Part shown: piece by piece, positions 1 to 5,465 of the stretch
Layout: each line of letters opens with the position of its first letter
Position numbering within the stretch: position 1 is the first letter of the stretch
Assembly (NCBI GenBank): GCA_945872015.1
Contig: CAMBYJ010000142.1
Location: forward strand, 1-5,465
DNA: 5,465 nt
From: Chitinophaga pinensis
Lineage (GTDB): Bacteria; Bacteroidota; Bacteroidia; AKYH767-A; OLB10
Direction: 5' to 3'
The notes under the pieces: model-generated
What the model saw: only the letters and a program-made list of their open reading frames with translations
Databases searched by the model: none
Told to the model about the DNA's origin: nothing
Position numbers and translations under genes: made by a program

Positions 1-347
1 GCAAGTATAACACTTTTTCCTTGAGCAAAATAAGCATCAAGAAGTTCGGGGTTAATTAATTTGTTGCGTTTCAACAATTCTTCTTTGGTAATAGCAAAAG
101 ACTTAAATGTCTCCACCAATACATCGCAGAAGTGACGATAAAATTTTGCAGCAATGCGATTATGTTCTTCTTTGGATAGCGCTGGATAAGAATTAGCGAT
201 ATTGCGAATAACTACCTTCTTACGATATCCAACGAGATGAAAGAAGAGAACAAACAAAGCATCCGACAAAAAATAAAGCACCCTGAAAGGAAGGTATGCG
301 ATGGGTAAAATGATTAAATAATAGAGAAGATAATTCAGGATATTCAT
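1..347 (-). CDS. Lipid A biosynthesis (LpxL/HtrB-like) acyltransferase, N-terminal part
   Basis: Reading the minus strand from the ATG at 347 gives 115 codons with no stop, plus two bases, running off the left edge. Seen: the start MNILNYLLYYLIILPIAYLP and the segment up to about residue 40 form a hydrophobic membrane anchor. This is followed by GYRKKVVIRNIANSYP (40-55), FYRHFCDVLVETFKSF (69-84) and, at the break, QGKSVIL (109-115). This order matches the Lip_A_acyltrans (LpxL/HtrB/LpxM) family, especially Bacteroidota members. Known of the family: these inner-membrane enzymes add secondary acyl chains from acyl-ACP to lipid A precursors. The catalytic HxxxxD motif normally follows just after the VIL segment, so it lies outside the window and activity cannot be judged. 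The gene is divergent from the J-domain gene and shares a 72-bp promoter region with it. A related acyltransferase acting on ornithine lipids or other lysophospholipids is possible. Confidence 0.88.
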   Translation of the reverse strand, partial: MNILNYLLYYLIILPIAYLPFRVLYFLSDALFVLFFHLVGYRKKVVIRNIANSYPALSKEEHNRIAAKFYRHFCDVLVETFKSFAITKEELLKRNKLINPELLDAYFAQGKSVIL

Positions 348-354
348 ATTCGCT

Positions 355-370
355 TACTTTTGCAAAAGTA
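355..370. promoter_or_regulatory. Palindromic bidirectional -7 promoter element
   Basis: The bases TACTTTTGCAAAAGTA form a perfect 16-bp palindrome. Each half is an exact Bacteroidota -7 box (TAnnTTTG): 355-362 on the plus strand, facing the J-domain gene, and 363-370 on the minus strand, facing the acyltransferase gene. Inferred transcription starts are about 5-7 nt past each box, giving a leader of about 50 nt for the plus-strand gene and about 10 nt for the minus-strand gene. The -33 elements are poor: no clear TTG lies 17-23 nt upstream of either box. A second TAnnTTTA near-match at 409-416 sits 3 nt before the J-domain start and is an alternative. The palindrome could also be a binding site for a dimeric regulator. 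Confidence 0.6.
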
Positions 371-419
371 CCAATAAAGTAAACATCTCACGAATCAATC
401 CTATTAGTTACTTTTAAGC

Positions 420-1196
420 ATGTCCTTGTTAAACGATTTTTACAAGCTGGGAATAAGTGAAAATGCCTCTTTAGTTGAAATCAAGAAGGCCTATCGGCTT
501 AAAGCCAAAGAATTCCATCCTGATGTAAATGATAGTCCTGATGCAGCTGAACAATTCAGACAAATTTCGGAAGCTTATCAGCGCATTATCGATTTTCGAG
601 AAGGACGACATAGCTACCAACAGCCTGCTATCGATTATGAAGCAATTCTTCGAGAAAAAGCCAGAGCACAGGCCCGCATGCGCTATCAGGAATGGAAACA
701 AAAGCTGGAAGAAGAGGAACGAAACAAGTCGATACATGAGATTTATTGGAGTAAAAACGTTTCCTACATCCTCCTACTTATAACGCTAATTTTGCTTTCA
801 GATCAGTTTGTCGGAACAAAGATTCGCGTAGAAAAAATCATCAAGACGACCATTACAACCGACGAGCAAATTTACTACACCATCGAGACAGACCATCGAA
901 AAATTGAAATCATCAGTGATCGGGAGATTGATGGACTGGAGTCGAATAGCCTTATTATGGTTGGAGAGACGCCATTACTGCATTCGATGAAGGAAATCAG
1001 AACAATTCAGAATAAAGTTATCATTCCCGACAATATTGTAGGTAACTTTACGCCTGCATTAATAATTAACCTTATTTTACTTTTATTCAACTTTTACTAT
1101 CCACTTAAAACCTATCATCAAAAATTGTGGATAAAAACATTGTTGATCATAAGTTCACTCTACTATTTAGTTTCATTTTTACAAGCACAACATTAA
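420..1196 (+). CDS. Membrane-anchored J-domain (DnaJ-like) protein
   Basis: 258 residues. Seen: an N-terminal J domain at about residues 5-58, with the DnaK-stimulating HPD tripeptide at 33-35 (bases 516-524), preceded by helix II (IKKAYRLKAKEFHPD). A charged, helical and probably coiled-coil stretch follows at about 72-106. Three hydrophobic segments follow at about 114-131, 212-228 and 237-254. Between the first two is an approximately 80-residue polar segment rich in alternating beta-type residues. There is no Gly/Phe linker, zinc-finger domain or DnaJ C-terminal domain, so this is a class III J protein and not canonical DnaJ. Known: J domains recruit Hsp70 (DnaK) and stimulate its ATPase. 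Inferred: the J domain is cytoplasmic, tethered to the inner membrane, with the 132-211 segment outside. Its client is unknown. The start at 420 places the J domain at the N-terminus as expected. The helicase gene follows after 18 bp and is probably co-transcribed. Confidence 0.85.
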   Translation: MSLLNDFYKLGISENASLVEIKKAYRLKAKEFHPDVNDSPDAAEQFRQISEAYQRIIDFREGRHSYQQPAIDYEAILREKARAQARMRYQEWKQKLEEEERNKSIHEIYWSKNVSYILLLITLILLSDQFVGTKIRVEKIIKTTITTDEQIYYTIETDHRKIEIISDREIDGLESNSLIMVGETPLLHSMKEIRTIQNKVIIPDNIVGNFTPALIINLILLLFNFYYPLKTYHQKLWIKTLLIISSLYYLVSFLQAQH

Positions 1197-1214
1197 TTGT
1201 TGTAACATCATCCT

Positions 1215-2414
1215 ATGAACTTTGACAATCTCAACATAATTGAACCTATTTTACAGTCGTTGCGTGAGGAAGGCTACACGAAGCCAACCCCCATTCAGGA
1301 GAAAGCAATTCCAATCGTTTTAAATAAACACGACTTATTGGGTTGTGCGCAAACAGGAACAGGCAAGACAGCAGCGTTTTCTATTCCTCTTTTGCAATTG
1401 ATGCATCAGCAAGGAAGAAAAAAAGGAATTACCTGTTTAATTCTTACTCCGACGCGTGAGCTTGCCATTCAGATTAACGAAAGCATTGCTGCTTATGGAA
1501 GGCATTTAGCAATTCGTCATACTGTTATTTTTGGAGGCGTATCACAACTTCCTCAAACGCAAGCACTGCGTAACGGAATTGATATTTTAACAGCTACGCC
1601 TGGCCGTTTGTTAGATTTAATGAATCAACGTATCATCTCATTAAGCGATATCGAATTTTTCGTTTTAGATGAAGCTGATCGAATGTTAGACATGGGCTTT
1701 ATTCATGATGTAAAAAAAGTTGTAGCAAAGCTTCCTGAAAAGCGTCAGACATTATTTTTCTCTGCTACCATGCCGTTGGAAATTGCTGAGTTAGCTAAAA
1801 AGATTTTAAATAATCCGAAGTACGTTGAAGTCACTCCAGTATCATCAACGGCTGAACTAGTTAAACAGGAATTATATTTCGTGAACAAAAGTGATAAGCG
1901 TGATTTCCTCTCAGATTTACTATTAGAGCAACCTATTACAAGTGCGATTGTGTTTACACGCACCAAGCATGGAGCTGATCGTGTAGCGCGACATTTACAA
2001 AAGAATGGAATTAAGGCGGATGCTATTCATGGAGATAAATCGCAGAATCAGCGACAAAATGCATTGAATAGCTTCAAAAGCGGTCAGTCGCGGGTGTTAG
2101 TAGCAACCGATATTGCAGCTCGAGGAATTGATATAGATAATTTAAGTCACGTAATAAACTTCGATATTCCTAACGTGGCTGAAACGTATGTCCATAGAAT
2201 TGGAAGAACAGGTCGCGCAGGTGCAGCAGGTATCGCTATCAGTCTTTGTGATTTTGAAGAGCAAGCTTACCTTCGCGATATTGAAAAGCTGATTGGAAAA
2301 AAGATTGAATACAAGAATCCTTCAACGCATCTAAAAAAAGCAGAAGCGCCACCTGAAGGAGCGAAAAAAGATTTCCGTCATCAGAAGAAAAATCAGGCAC
2401 CAAAAAGAAAATAA
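1215..2414 (+). CDS. rhlE: DEAD-box ATP-dependent RNA helicase, RhlE type
   Basis: 399 residues with all core motifs intact: Q motif (GYTKPTPIQ, 20-28), Walker A AQTGTGKT (45-52), PTRELA (79-84), GG (107-108), TPGR (128-131), DEAD (152-155), SAT (183-185), motif IV VFTRTKHGAD (246-255), motif V ATDIAARGID (297-306) and motif VI HRIGRTGR (327-334). The run LDEADRMLDMGFIHD and the VFTRTKHGA segment are typical of the RhlE subgroup. A short lysine-rich tail (about 373-399) probably helps RNA binding; it lacks the long RGG or DbpA-type RNA-binding domain. Known: RhlE-type helicases unwind short RNA duplexes using ATP and act in ribosome maturation, RNA turnover and cold growth. No -7 promoter box is visible in the 18-bp gap after the J-domain gene, which suggests one transcript. 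The start at 1215 gives the usual short lead (MNFDNL) to the Q motif. Confidence 0.95.
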   Translation: MNFDNLNIIEPILQSLREEGYTKPTPIQEKAIPIVLNKHDLLGCAQTGTGKTAAFSIPLLQLMHQQGRKKGITCLILTPTRELAIQINESIAAYGRHLAIRHTVIFGGVSQLPQTQALRNGIDILTATPGRLLDLMNQRIISLSDIEFFVLDEADRMLDMGFIHDVKKVVAKLPEKRQTLFFSATMPLEIAELAKKILNNPKYVEVTPVSSTAELVKQELYFVNKSDKRDFLSDLLLEQPITSAIVFTRTKHGADRVARHLQKNGIKADAIHGDKSQNQRQNALNSFKSGQSRVLVATDIAARGIDIDNLSHVINFDIPNVAETYVHRIGRTGRAGAAGIAISLCDFEEQAYLRDIEKLIGKKIEYKNPSTHLKKAEAPPEGAKKDFRHQKKNQAPKRK

Positions 2415-2429
2415 TTTAATCAAGTCTAT

Positions 2430-2437
2430 TAGTTTTG
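2430..2437 (+). promoter_or_regulatory. Candidate -7 promoter box for sdaA
   Basis: TAGTTTTG matches the Bacteroidota -7 consensus TAnnTTTG exactly. It lies in the 42-bp gap between the helicase and sdaA. Transcription would begin near 2443, leaving a leader of about 14 nt before the ATG at 2457. No good -33 TTG is present 17-23 nt upstream, so strength is uncertain. Read-through from the helicase gene is also possible, because no terminator hairpin is visible in the gap. Confidence 0.5.
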
Positions 2438-2456
2438 TAATCGTTCAACATCAACT

Positions 2457-3878
2457 ATGGAAAGTATCAGCGCTTTTGAAATGATTAAAATTGGAATTGG
2501 TCCATCAAGTTCACATACGATGGGGCCATGGATTGCTTCGGGCATGTTTATCCGAAGAATACAGCAATTTAGTCCGCTAAAGGAAGTCGTTTCTGTTAAA
2601 GCTCACCTCTATGGTTCACTTGCTAAAACAGGTAAAGGACATGGAACGGATGTAGCATTATTAATGGGATTAAGCGGCGAAGATTATACCACCATTGATA
2701 CCAATACTATTACCGAGAAATTTGAAAAACTTCAAAATGGTAATACGTTAAAATTAAACAACACGAACACTATCGACTTTTCGTATACGCGTGACGTTAT
2801 ATTTCACAAAGACAAGAGCATGCCTCAACATCCGAACACGTTGGTGTTTGAAGCAACTTTAAAATCAGGAGAAGTTATAACAAGAAACTACTATTCTGTT
2901 GGAGGAGGATTTGTAGCAACTGATGAAGCAAACACGATTAATAAAAGTGCGATTGTTACTCCCTACCCTTGCCACATGGCTAATTCAATTTTGAGTTACT
3001 GTGAGGAGTTAAATTTATCGGTTAGCGACTTGATTTTTTTAAATGAACAAGCGTGGAGAAGCAAAGAGGAGATTACTGAAAAAGCCTTACATATCTGGAA
3101 GGAAATAAAAGATTGTATTTTCCGAGGCACGCATAAAAACGGAATTTTACCTGGAGGATTACAAGTAAAAAGACGCGCACAAGAAATTAATAACAAGCTA
3201 TTACCGAATGCAAAATACAACAATGTTGACGAATGGATTGAATGTATCCGCAACAGTGAACGTGATTTTAATTCGGTAAATAAGTGGATTAGCTGCTTTG
3301 CATTAGCAGTAAACGAAGAGAACGCATCATTCGGAAGAATCGTCACTGCTCCTACTAACGGTGCCGCAGGTGTGATTCCAGCTGTACTGATGTATGCTTA
3401 CTGTTTTGAAAAAGATTTTTCAGAAGATAAAATTGTTCGTTTTATAATTACTGCTGGAGAGATTGGAACTTTATTTAAGAAGAATGCAACCATCAGCGCA
3501 GCGATGGGCGGTTGTCAGGCAGAAATTGGTGTGAGCAGTGCAATGGCCGCAGCGGCATTAGCAGAATGTCTAGGTGCTAGTCCGGGACAAGTTTTAATGG
3601 CAGCAGAGATTGCTATGGAGCATCATTTAGGACTTACATGCGACCCTATTGGAGGCTTAGTGCAGATACCATGTATTGAACGTAATAGTATGGGTGCTAT
3701 AAAAGCAATTACTGCTTCCAACATTGCATTAGAAAGTGATCCATTATCTGCTCGTGTAAGTTTAGAAGACGTGATTAAAAGTATGTGGGAAACGGCAAAA
3801 GATATGAGTGCGAAGTATAAAGAAACATCTGAAGGCGGACTTGCAACAAATATCTCTGTGAATGTTCCTGAGTGCTAA
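2457..3878 (+). CDS. sdaA: L-serine ammonia-lyase, iron-sulfur dependent, single-chain
   Basis: 473 residues. The enzyme deaminates L-serine to pyruvate and ammonia in the cytoplasm using a [4Fe-4S] cluster, not PLP. Seen: an N-terminal beta domain beginning SAFEMIKIGIGPSSSHTMGP (5-24), whose SSSHT signature is typical, then KTGKGHGTD (57-65), SVGGGF (147-152) and, in the catalytic alpha domain, TAPTNGAAGVIPAVL (297-311). The cluster cysteines are C353 (GGCQAEIG), C395 (LTCDPIGG) and C406 (IPCIERN), with the 42- and 11-residue spacings expected of the family. The last residue is C473. In the Legionella pneumophila enzyme the C-terminal cysteine folds back into the active site as the fourth cluster ligand, so the same resting-state tail arrangement is likely here. 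Both domains are in one chain, unlike the split sdaAA/sdaAB enzymes of Firmicutes. It looks intact. Its stop codon directly abuts that of convergent queA. Confidence 0.95.
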   Translation: MESISAFEMIKIGIGPSSSHTMGPWIASGMFIRRIQQFSPLKEVVSVKAHLYGSLAKTGKGHGTDVALLMGLSGEDYTTIDTNTITEKFEKLQNGNTLKLNNTNTIDFSYTRDVIFHKDKSMPQHPNTLVFEATLKSGEVITRNYYSVGGGFVATDEANTINKSAIVTPYPCHMANSILSYCEELNLSVSDLIFLNEQAWRSKEEITEKALHIWKEIKDCIFRGTHKNGILPGGLQVKRRAQEINNKLLPNAKYNNVDEWIECIRNSERDFNSVNKWISCFALAVNEENASFGRIVTAPTNGAAGVIPAVLMYAYCFEKDFSEDKIVRFIITAGEIGTLFKKNATISAAMGGCQAEIGVSSAMAAAALAECLGASPGQVLMAAEIAMEHHLGLTCDPIGGLVQIPCIERNSMGAIKAITASNIALESDPLSARVSLEDVIKSMWETAKDMSAKYKETSEGGLATNISVNVPEC

Positions 3879-5099
3879 TTAAGGAAGCAACAAGGAACTA
3901 TCTCCATAACTTAAAAAACGATAATTGTTTTGTAACGCGTGTTCATACACTTTTCTCCAATCGTTACCAATTAAAGCTGAAACTAATAACAATAATGTAC
4001 TTTGTGGCTGATGAAAATTTGTAATCAAACCATCGATGATTTTAAATTGATAACCAGGTGCGATGATAATCTGTGTAAATCCTTCTACGAAATCTAAATC
4101 ATTTACCTTCGCATAACTGATTAGGGCGGTTAGTGATTCATCGACAGAATAACTATTTTCCGATTCATAGGGCTCCCATTGACTAACTGAAAAATCATCG
4201 GCTATATGACCTTGTTCAATTATTTGAACACCCATCCAATACAAACTTTCGAGTGTACGCATTGAGGTAGTACCTACAGGGATTATTTTACGATGCTGTT
4301 TTTGTTGTTGAAGTTGTTGGATAGTTTCTATACTTACTTTAATTCGTTCGGAATGCATTACATGGTCTTGCATAGTTTCCGCTTTAACTGGTTTAAAAGT
4401 ACCTGCACCTACATGTAAGAGCACGTTGAGCATTTGTGTGCCGTTTGATTTCAAATTGTCTAACAAACCATCCGTAAAATGTAAACCGGCAGTTGGAGCT
4501 GCTACAGAACCTTCATGAACAGCATAAACCGTATTATAACGGATACGGTCATCCGCTGTTGCAGTACGGTTCATATAAGGAGGCAATGGTAACTCACCAG
4601 CATTTTCTAATAACTCACTAAATGAAAAATCATTGTTATTCCATGTAAATTGAATCAATGACTCCTGACCGTAATTTTCAAGTCGCTGTGCAGAAAGTAC
4701 AACTTCCGAATTATCAATAACGATCTTCAAATTCAAAATTTCATCTCTCCACTTTTTTGAATTCCCAACCATACAAATCCAATTAGTCGTATGTCGTTGC
4801 GAAAATGATTGTTCAATAGTAATTCCTTTTTGAGGCTCGAGGCAAAACACCTCGATTGCCGCACCTGATTCCTTTTGAAATGATAAACGCGCCTTTACAA
4901 CTTTGGTATTATTAAAAACGAGCGTTGATTGCGCTGGCAGTTGAGATTCAATCGATGCAAAAACTTGGTCACTGATGGCACCTTTATGATAAACCAATAA
5001 CCTAGATTCTGCACGATTAGAAACTGGCGAGGCCGCTATCTTTTCAGCGGTCAATTCATAGGTAAAATCAGCAATATTTATTGTTCCCGGGTGATTCAT
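3879..5099 (-). CDS. queA: S-adenosylmethionine:tRNA ribosyltransferase-isomerase
   Basis: 406 residues. QueA transfers and isomerises the ribosyl group of S-adenosylmethionine onto 7-aminomethyl-7-deazaguanine at tRNA position 34, forming epoxyqueuosine, the penultimate queuosine step. Seen: NIADFTYELTAEKIA (8-22), FNNTKVVKARL (62-72), GELPLPPYMNR (168-178), RYNTVYAVHEGSVAAPTAGL (187-206, then HFT), HVGAGTFKPV (229-238), MHSERI (248-253), VGTTSMRTLES (275-285), PGYQFKIIDGLITNFHQPQS (348-367) and YRFLSYGDSSLL (393-404). All are hallmark QueA segments. The protein is about 50 residues longer than the 356-residue E. coli enzyme. Most of the excess is a segment at about 286-335, between VGTTSMRTLES and PGYQF. 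Residues 261-268 are glutamine-rich. The start at 5099 is the only sensible one, since the next Met is at residue 108. No other queuosine gene is in the window. A -7 box lies 4 nt upstream, suggesting a nearly leaderless mRNA. Confidence 0.96.
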   Translation of the reverse strand: MNHPGTINIADFTYELTAEKIAASPVSNRAESRLLVYHKGAISDQVFASIESQLPAQSTLVFNNTKVVKARLSFQKESGAAIEVFCLEPQKGITIEQSFSQRHTTNWICMVGNSKKWRDEILNLKIVIDNSEVVLSAQRLENYGQESLIQFTWNNNDFSFSELLENAGELPLPPYMNRTATADDRIRYNTVYAVHEGSVAAPTAGLHFTDGLLDNLKSNGTQMLNVLLHVGAGTFKPVKAETMQDHVMHSERIKVSIETIQQLQQQKQHRKIIPVGTTSMRTLESLYWMGVQIIEQGHIADDFSVSQWEPYESENSYSVDESLTALISYAKVNDLDFVEGFTQIIIAPGYQFKIIDGLITNFHQPQSTLLLLVSALIGNDWRKVYEHALQNNYRFLSYGDSSLLLP

Positions 5100-5103
5100 G
5101 GCG

Positions 5104-5111
5104 CAAAGATA
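5104..5111 (-). promoter_or_regulatory. -7 promoter box immediately upstream of queA
   Basis: On the minus strand TATCTTTG matches TAnnTTTG exactly and is followed by CGCC and then the queA ATG. With the usual 5-7 nt from box to transcription start, the mRNA would begin at or within a base or two of the start codon. A TTTG at 5138-5141 (minus strand) could be the -33 element, but its 26-nt spacing is longer than the usual 17-23. Confidence 0.5.
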
Positions 5112-5122
5112 ATCATAGACGG

Positions 5123-5153
5123 TTGTTATTTCTGATACAAAATTTTATCTTTA
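5123..5153 (+). promoter_or_regulatory. Candidate promoter for the secreted LamG-like gene
   Basis: A TTG at 5123-5125 and TATCTTTA at 5146-5153 are separated by 20 nt. This fits the Bacteroidota -33/-7 layout (TTG, 17-23 nt, TAnnTTTG), with one mismatch at the last base of the -7 box. Transcription would start near 5159, leaving a leader of about 15 nt before the ATG at 5174. It overlaps the upstream part of the divergent queA promoter region. Confidence 0.4.
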
Positions 5154-5173
5154 CAATTCCTGAAAACCAACCT

Positions 5174-5465
5174 ATGAAAAAAATTATACTCTTATCAATA
5201 GTGCTTATTGGAATTACTATTCAGTCGTTTGCACAATGCACTGCCAACACAAAATCAATCACACTAAACGGAACATCAAGTTATGTTTCATTTGCGACAG
5301 ATAACAATTTACAATTAGATTCTGCCATCACAGTTGAAGCGTGGATAAAGCCAACTGCATTCGGACCAAACCACTACAGTAATTCCATTGCATGCAAACA
5401 CAGCTGGAGCTTAAATGGCGAACAAGGGTTTGTATTAAGATGCGGTGGTGCTGGACAATTATCAT
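5174..5465 (+). CDS. Secreted LamG/concanavalin-like domain protein, N-terminal part
   Basis: The reading frame from the ATG at 5174 stays open for 97 codons to the right edge. Seen: a Sec signal peptide MKKIILLSIVLIGITIQSFA (1-20) with a likely signal peptidase I cut before Q21. A cysteine at 22 is preceded by AQ, not a lipobox, so it is probably not a lipoprotein. The mature part begins with a pattern typical of the LamG/concanavalin A-like jelly roll (LamG-like, Laminin_G_3): SITLNGTSSYVSFA (28-41), then LQLDSAITVEAWIKPT (46-61). Here a strand with NGTSSYV leads into the hallmark TVEAWIKP strand, and GFVLRC (86-91) follows as a further strand. Known: Bacteroidota proteins of this type are often large multidomain surface or secreted proteins ending in a type IX secretion sorting domain. 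That end, and any enzyme or repeat domain, lies outside the window. Function is unassigned; carbohydrate binding or adhesion is plausible. Confidence 0.8.
   Translation, partial: MKKIILLSIVLIGITIQSFAQCTANTKSITLNGTSSYVSFATDNNLQLDSAITVEAWIKPTAFGPNHYSNSIACKHSWSLNGEQGFVLRCGGAGQLS

Noticed and set aside
471..783. Open frames on both strands overlapping the J-domain gene (471-737 minus, 529-783 plus)
   Set aside because: Both overlap the conserved J domain and following helix in other frames. Neither has a domain, a promoter or a plausible independent role.
1745..1966. 73-codon open frame on the minus strand inside the helicase gene
   Set aside because: It overlaps conserved helicase motifs and has no features of a real protein.
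2996..3346. 116-codon open frame on the minus strand inside sdaA
   Set aside because: It lies wholly within the intact, motif-rich sdaA gene. Its translation shows no recognisable domain and its composition looks like an antisense shadow.
420..3878. A defence or mobile system built from the J-domain protein and DEAD-box helicase
   Set aside because: The helicase is a standard RhlE with housekeeping neighbours. No nuclease, integrase, repeat or other defence-type partner is present.
3864..3898. Inverted repeat GTTCCT/AGGAAC across the sdaA-queA junction as a bidirectional terminator
   Set aside because: The stem is only 6 bp with a 23-nt loop and has no T tract on either side, which is too weak to call a terminator.
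4296..4319. CAA/TTG-rich low-complexity run in queA as a repeat element
   Set aside because: It simply encodes the glutamine-rich residues 261-268 (QQLQQQKQ) in frame, and there is no exact tandem unit of useful length.
5100..5173. preQ1 riboswitch upstream of queA
   Set aside because: The -7 box lies 4 nt from the start codon, so there is no leader to hold an aptamer, and no suitable stem-loop is visible.

Overview
The window is AT-rich bacterial chromosome, most likely from a member of the Bacteroidota (Flavobacteriia, Chitinophagia or a related class). Four observations point there. Good matches to the Bacteroidota -7 promoter element TAnnTTTG sit just upstream of several genes. None of the readable gene starts has a Shine-Dalgarno sequence. 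The secreted protein at the right end has a signal peptide ending in SFA-Q, which is common in this phylum. The acyltransferase, J-domain protein and long QueA look like Bacteroidota versions. The species cannot be named from this window.

Layout from left to right: (1) the N-terminal part of a lipid A-type acyltransferase on the minus strand, cut by the window edge; (2) a 72-bp divergent promoter region centred on a perfect 16-bp palindrome; (3) a membrane-anchored J-domain protein; (4) after 18 bp, an RhlE-type DEAD-box RNA helicase, probably co-transcribed with it; (5) a single-chain iron-sulfur L-serine ammonia-lyase (SdaA) with its own candidate -7 box; (6) queA on the minus strand, whose stop codon directly abuts the sdaA stop codon with no spacer; (7) a 74-bp divergent promoter region in which the queA -7 box lies 4 nt from the start codon, suggesting a leaderless mRNA; (8) the first 97 codons of a secreted protein with a LamG/concanavalin-like fold, cut by the right edge.

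The genes do not form one pathway. They cover outer-membrane lipid synthesis, co-chaperone activity at the inner membrane, RNA remodelling, serine catabolism to pyruvate, tRNA queuosine modification, and an exported surface or adhesin-like protein. This is mostly ordinary housekeeping sequence. I see no insertion sequence, integrase, CRISPR array, toxin-antitoxin pair, phage gene, tRNA or rRNA. I found no convincing new multi-gene system. The points worth a second look are promoter architecture, the unassigned extracytoplasmic domain of the J-domain protein, the roughly 40-residue insertion in QueA, and the partial secreted protein. No gene-free stretch exceeds 100 bases.
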